Shown: piece after piece, positions 60,615-64,000 of the stretch
Layout of the letters: each line of letters begins with the position of its first letter
Numbering within the stretch: the stretch's first letter is position 1
DNA from: Agreia sp. Leaf210
Lineage (GTDB): Bacteria > Actinomycetota > Actinomycetes > Actinomycetales > Microbacteriaceae
NCBI RefSeq assembly: GCF_001421485.1
Contig: NZ_LMKK01000002.1
Coordinates: 864,441 to 928,440 of the forward strand
Length of the DNA: 64,000 nucleotides
Direction of reading: 5' to 3'
The notes under the pieces: model-generated
Databases searched by the model: none
What the model saw: the letters and a program-made list of their open reading frames with translations, nothing else
Told to the model about the DNA's origin: nothing
Position numbers and translations under genes: made by a program

Positions 60615-61134
60615 CGACCGGGATCTTCAGGCCGCGATCGCCGAGGGATACGCGCGCCGCGATCGCAGCAATATGGCTCCGACGATCGAGTACTTCACCG
60701 CGCTGCTGGCTCAGTACCCCGACAACCCCGAGGCGATCTACGAGGTTGGCGGAGCATACGACACCGCCGGCGAGGAGGAACGCGCTCGTGGTTTCTACGA
60801 ACGTGCCCTCGCTGCCGGCCTGCAGGGCGATACGCGGCGGCGATGCCTCCTGCAATACGGCAGCACCCTGCGCAACCTGGGCCTGTTCGACGAGTCGATC
60901 GCGGTTCTCCGAGAGGCGTGCTCCGACTATCCCGACTCCGACTCGCTGCGGGTGTTCCTCGCCCTGTCGCTGCACGCGGCATCGCGCAGTGACGCCGCCG
61001 TCGCCGAGCTGCTTGCGTTGGCGGCCGATCGCATCCACTCGCCCGACATCGACCGCTACGAGCCGGCACTTCGCGGCAACGCCGACTACCTGCGAGACCT
61101 CGACACCGCGGCACAGGAACGCCGACCACAATAG
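60601..61134 (+). CDS. TPR-repeat protein
   Basis: A 177-residue helical-repeat protein with TPR-like pairs (IEYFTALLAQYPDNPEAIYEVGGAYDTAGEEERARGFYERALAAG; LLQYGSTLRNLGLFDESIAVLREACSDYPDSDSLRVFLALSLHAAS), a protein-interaction scaffold. TTG start at 60601, overlapping the SRPBCC gene, with AGGAGAAG upstream. Co-transcribed with it and, after a 5-bp gap, with the esterase. Confidence 0.83.
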   Translation: MHSADDRDLQAAIAEGYARRDRSNMAPTIEYFTALLAQYPDNPEAIYEVGGAYDTAGEEERARGFYERALAAGLQGDTRRRCLLQYGSTLRNLGLFDESIAVLREACSDYPDSDSLRVFLALSLHAASRSDAAVAELLALAADRIHSPDIDRYEPALRGNADYLRDLDTAAQERRPQ

Positions 61135-61139
61135 GAGTC

Positions 61140-62042
61140 ATGGTCACCGTTCCGAGCGGCATCGTCGCTCCTGCCCTGCGACTCGTGCGCGCCAACCGCA
61201 ACTTCGTCTCGGCCGCCGAGGCGCGGCGTCACGTACGTGCCCGATCGCTCAGGCCCACGTCGTATGCCCCGCCCGGCCAGCTGCATCCGGATGTTCGGGT
61301 CGACGTCGCCCTGCGCAACGGCTGGCCCGTGTACACGGTCGCGCCGCGCGTCGGAACGCCGGTCGGAAGCCTCGTCTACGTTCACGGCGGCGGCTGGGTG
61401 AACGAGATCGTGAGCCAGCATTGGAACCTCGCCGCACAGATCGCTGTGGAGTCGAACACCACGGTGACCGTGCCGATCTACCCTCTGATTCCGTTCGGCA
61501 CGGCCGCGGACGTCGCGTCGAAGGTCGCCGACCTCGTTCGAGACAACATCGACCGCTACGGCAGCGCCGCCATCGGAGGGGACTCGGCCGGCGGCCAGAT
61601 CTCGTTGTCGGTGGCGCTCGCGCTGCGTGACTCGCACGGCATCACGCTGCGTCAGACTGTGCTGATCTCGCCCGCACTCGACCTCACGTGGGGCAACCCC
61701 GAGATTCCTCGGGTGCAGCCCACCGACCCGTGGTTGGCGACGCCCGGCGGAAAGGTCTTCGCCGAGTACTGGCGGGGCGAGAACGATCTGCTCGATCCCG
61801 TCGTGAGTCCCCTGTTCGGCGAGCTGGCCGGGCTCGGGCCGATCACCCTGTTCACGGGAACGCGCGATGTGCTCAACCCCGACGCCCGCCTCCTCGTACA
61901 GAAGGCGGCGGACGCCGGGGTCGAACTAGACCTTCACGAGGGCATCGGCCAGGTGCACGTGTTCCCGTTGCTACCGACTCGTGTCGGGCGTGACGCGCGC
62001 GAGGTCATCGTGTCGCGCATCCGGAGCTCGCTGAGCGCTTAG
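61140..62042 (+). CDS. HSL-family esterase (alpha/beta hydrolase)
   Basis: A 300-residue esterase of the hormone-sensitive-lipase family: oxyanion motif HGGGW (residues 82-86), nucleophile Ser149 in GGDSAGGQ, acid Asp in GTRDVLNPD and His near GQVHVFPLL. Acts on short acyl esters. Ribosome site AGGAGT close to the ATG. Third gene of the SRPBCC-TPR unit; the end overlaps the convergent TerC gene by four bases. Confidence 0.9.
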   Translation: MVTVPSGIVAPALRLVRANRNFVSAAEARRHVRARSLRPTSYAPPGQLHPDVRVDVALRNGWPVYTVAPRVGTPVGSLVYVHGGGWVNEIVSQHWNLAAQIAVESNTTVTVPIYPLIPFGTAADVASKVADLVRDNIDRYGSAAIGGDSAGGQISLSVALALRDSHGITLRQTVLISPALDLTWGNPEIPRVQPTDPWLATPGGKVFAEYWRGENDLLDPVVSPLFGELAGLGPITLFTGTRDVLNPDARLLVQKAADAGVELDLHEGIGQVHVFPLLPTRVGRDAREVIVSRIRSSLSA

Positions 62043-63052
62043 AGCTTGCCCTCTTTGGCGTCTTCGGCCACGGCCACCTCGTCGCGACGAGCGTCGCCGC
62101 GCGTCTTGCGCAGGCTGAGCACCGTGGCCACCGTGATGGTGAGACCGATGAAGACGAGCGAGAACCAGATGGGGATCTCGGGCGCCCACTCGACGTGCTC
62201 TCCTCCGTTGATGAACGGGAGCTCGTTGACGTGCAGGGCGTGGAACACGAGCTTCACACCGATGAAGGCGAGAATGACCGCGAGGCCCTGGGCGAGGTAG
62301 ACGAGGCGCTCAAGCAGCCCACCGATCAGGAAGTACAGCTGGCGCAGGCCCATGAGAGCGAACGCGTTGGCGGTGAAGACGATGTAGGCCTCGTTGGTGA
62401 GCCCGTAGATGGCGGGGATCGAGTCGACCGCGAACACCAGGTCGATGAAGCCGATGGCCACGATGGTGAGCAGCATCGGGGTGAAGAAGCGCTTGCCGTC
62501 GATCTTCACCGAGATCTTGTCTTCGTGATAGTCGTTCGTGATCGGCAGCAGCTTGCGGGCGAACTTGACGATCTTGCCATTGGCGGGGTCGGACTCGTGG
62601 TTGCTAAAGGCCTGGCGGTAGGCCAGTACCAGCAGCAAGGCACCGAAGATGTAGAAGATCCACGAGAAGTTGTCGATCAGGGTCGCGCCGACCGCGATGA
62701 AGGCTCCGCGCATGATCAGGGCGATGATGATGCCGATCATCAGCACCTTCTGCTGGAACGCCTTGGGTACGGCGAACCCGGTCATCACGATCAGGAAGAC
62801 GAAGAGGTTGTCGATCGACAGCGCCTTCTCGGTGAGGTAGCCGGCGAAGTACTCTCCGCCGAAGTTCCAGCCGGAGAACATGCCGATGCCGACTCCGAAG
62901 AGGAGGGCGAGGCTGATGTAGAAGACCGACCAGCGGGCCGATTCGGCGATGGACGGTTCGTGCGGCTTTCGCACGTGCACGAAGAACTCGAAGACGAAGA
63001 AGGCAATCGTCACGGCGATGGTGATCAGCCAGACGAGAGGGGTGATCTGCAT
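62039..63052 (-). CDS. TerC-family membrane protein (manganese exporter-like)
   Basis: A 337-residue TerC/Alx-type protein with about eight or nine hydrophobic segments. Family motifs: LTEKALSIDNLFVFLIVMTGFAVPKAFQQKVLMIGI with the conserved acidic residues, and LVFAVDSIPAIYGLTNEAYIVFTANAFALMGLRQLYFL. TerC proteins export Mn2+ or help to metallate secreted enzymes. It lies directly behind a yybP-ykoY-type riboswitch, matching this role. Confidence 0.92.
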   Translation of the reverse strand: MQITPLVWLITIAVTIAFFVFEFFVHVRKPHEPSIAESARWSVFYISLALLFGVGIGMFSGWNFGGEYFAGYLTEKALSIDNLFVFLIVMTGFAVPKAFQQKVLMIGIIIALIMRGAFIAVGATLIDNFSWIFYIFGALLLVLAYRQAFSNHESDPANGKIVKFARKLLPITNDYHEDKISVKIDGKRFFTPMLLTIVAIGFIDLVFAVDSIPAIYGLTNEAYIVFTANAFALMGLRQLYFLIGGLLERLVYLAQGLAVILAFIGVKLVFHALHVNELPFINGGEHVEWAPEIPIWFSLVFIGLTITVATVLSLRKTRGDARRDEVAVAEDAKEGKL

Positions 63053-63083
63053 AGGGGTAGCTCCACGGTCGGGTGTAGAAGAA

Positions 63084-63182
63084 CCAAGGTCTCTTCCACC
63101 TTCACGATGTGAAGGCCGGCTGCCCGGAACCCGTCGATGGGTCCGTACTGACGAGTCAGCCGTGCGGGAATACTCCCCTTGC
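63084..63182 (-). ncRNA. yybP-ykoY-type manganese riboswitch in the TerC leader
   Basis: Read toward TerC, the leader contains AAGGGGAGTATTCCCGC, then CTGACTCGTCAGTACGG, a GACCCATCGACGGGTTCC hairpin, GGCCTTCACATCGTGAAGG and GGTGGAAGAGACCTTGG. The GGGGAGTA start and the TGGAAGAGACC tail are those I know from TerC leaders in the yybP-ykoY class. Such RNAs turn on expression when Mn2+ is high. The terC start lies 31 bp downstream. Confidence 0.85.
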
Positions 63183-63257
63183 GGCTACAAGTCTATCCCC
63201 TGTCGGCTACCTGCGCACTGCCGCAAGGTTGTGAGTACCCACAGAAGGAGAAGCACT

Positions 63258-63746
63258 ATGCCTGATTCATCAGCAGACGTCGCGAAGGTCGCCGAACTCA
63301 TTCGCGAGTTCCGATTCGCGATGGTCACGACCGTCAACACACTGGGCGAGCTCGTCGCCCGCCCCCTCACCGTTCAGGAGGCCGAGTTCGACGGCGACCT
63401 GTGGTTCATCGTCGCTCGCGACTCGCACGAGGTCGCGGAGCTCGGGGTCAACCCGGTCGCGGGAGTCTCGTTCGCGTCGAACGACACCTGGGTCTCGCTG
63501 ACCGGCACGGCCAAGCAGGTGGACGACCTCGCGCGAGTCAAGGAGTACTGGAACCCGTTCGTCGAGGCTTGGTTCCCCGATGGACCGGAGGACCCGAACG
63601 TGACGCTCGTCAAGTTCTCCGCCTCCGGCGCCGAGTACTGGGACAGCCCCGGGGGTCGCATCGCTTCGGTGATCAGCTTCGTGAAGTCGAAGGTCACCGG
63701 GTCGACCGGTGGCGGCAGCGAGAACGCGAAAGTGAACCTCGACTAG
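63258..63746 (+). CDS. Pyridoxamine 5'-phosphate oxidase-like (general stress) protein
   Basis: A 162-residue flavin-type split-barrel protein (VAELIREFRFAMVTTVNTLGELVARPLTVQEAEFDGDLWFIVARDSHEVAEL ... VSFASNDTWVSLTGTAKQVDD ... FPDGPEDPNVTLVKFSASGAEYWDSPGG). It fits the general-stress-26 group and may bind FMN or F420. Ribosome site AGAAGGAG before the ATG. A terminator hairpin follows. Confidence 0.88.
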   Translation: MPDSSADVAKVAELIREFRFAMVTTVNTLGELVARPLTVQEAEFDGDLWFIVARDSHEVAELGVNPVAGVSFASNDTWVSLTGTAKQVDDLARVKEYWNPFVEAWFPDGPEDPNVTLVKFSASGAEYWDSPGGRIASVISFVKSKVTGSTGGGSENAKVNLD

Positions 63747-63770
63747 CCGCTCGACCGAGCTGTACACAGC

Positions 63771-63804
63771 AGAATGGCCCGCCACGTTTGTGGCGGGCCG
63801 TTCT
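63771..63804. terminator. Bidirectional terminator hairpin
   Basis: AGAATGGCCCGCCAC and GTGGCGGGCCGTTCT pair over 15 positions with one mismatch and a 4-nt GTTT loop, between convergent genes. Confidence 0.88.
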
Positions 63805-63819
63805 GGTTGTGCGGGGGTG

Positions 63820-64000
63820 TTACTTGGTGTTGACGGTGATCTTGGCGACTCCGACGAGGAGGCCGGCCTTGACGGCGTCGGTCTTGAACGTGTCGTTCAG
63901 GAGGCCGGCGGCGTCGGAGGAGATGTGGACGGTGGTGCCTTCGAGGATGGCGGTGTCGTTCGGGCCGGTCTGGAGCGGCTTCAGGGTTCCTCCGTGGAGG
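63820..64000 (-). CDS. C-terminal part of a probably secreted protein (cut by window end)
   Basis: The minus-strand frame ending at TAA (63820-63822) gives 59 residues, LHGGTLKPLQTGPNDTAILE onward to GLLVGVAKITVNTK. The Thr/Gly/Asp-rich, strand-like composition resembles the repeat domain of a secreted beta-sheet protein. It lacks a membrane anchor at the end. The family cannot be stated from this part. Confidence 0.7.
   Translation of the reverse strand, partial: LHGGTLKPLQTGPNDTAILEGTTVHISSDAAGLLNDTFKTDAVKAGLLVGVAKITVNTK

Overview
The window is high-GC DNA with densely packed genes, many four-base stop/start overlaps and many promoters that lie only 6-7 nt from the start codon. Together with the gene families present (SigK/RskA-type sigma pair, class F-type sortase, FBP-domain protein, PadR-linked membrane proteins, CIRCE plus HAIR control of Hsp20), this points to an actinobacterium, most likely of the Microbacteriaceae. 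I see ordinary chromosomal DNA: no tRNA or rRNA, no CRISPR array, no insertion sequence and no phage module. No gene-free stretch exceeds 300 bases; the longest is the 292-bp divergent control region at 48487-48778.

Layout. 1-8252: a permease (cut by the window edge), two DUF1989 'urea amidolyase-associated' proteins, a biotin carboxylase annotated in databases as urea carboxylase, allophanate hydrolase and a TetR regulator; by current knowledge this is better read as a guanidine nitrogen-assimilation operon. 8247-15995: DUF2000/Lrp pair, GAF histidine kinase, glycosyltransferase, glyoxalase-fold protein, ArsR-MFS efflux operon with a clear operator, a SnoaL-like lipoprotein and an isochorismatase. 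16015-19075: nitrilase-permease-GntR operon. 19539-22490: surface-protein operon of a DUF4397 protein, a sortase lacking an arginine after its catalytic cysteine, an ECF sigma factor and its membrane anti-sigma factor. 22647-31892: oxidoreductases, CoA-ester lyase, MarR/glyoxalase pair, Tat-exported phosphoesterase and small membrane proteins. 31920-33966: a PadR, membrane protein and duplicated-domain exported protein unit, all start/stop coupled. 34479-45036: SOS-controlled Y-family polymerase, two hydrolases, PadR-regulated ABC exporter, Na+/H+ antiporter, amino-acid permease and Hsp20. 45377-51892: a fructosamine (Amadori product) island with LacI regulator, kinase, deglycase and a divergent ABC importer sharing a duplicated operator. 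51966-64000: XRE regulator overlapping a UvrA-like ATPase, a large membrane protein with five C-x4-C repeats, several small stress or accessory proteins, and TerC under a yybP-ykoY-type manganese riboswitch.

Genes that work together: CO2- and ATP-dependent nitrogen release from guanidine or urea (2-7511); substrate import, phosphorylation and deglycation of fructosamines (46525-51892); sigma/anti-sigma control of a sortase and its probable substrate (19539-22490); and pairs of regulator plus target with visible palindromic operators (12435, 15300, 19111, 25150, 37634, 48527/48638). Most interesting for follow-up are the sortase/DUF4397/sigma locus, the PadR-coupled exported protein, the D-to-E substitution in the polymerase active site and the leaderless promoter class seen in front of 17 genes.
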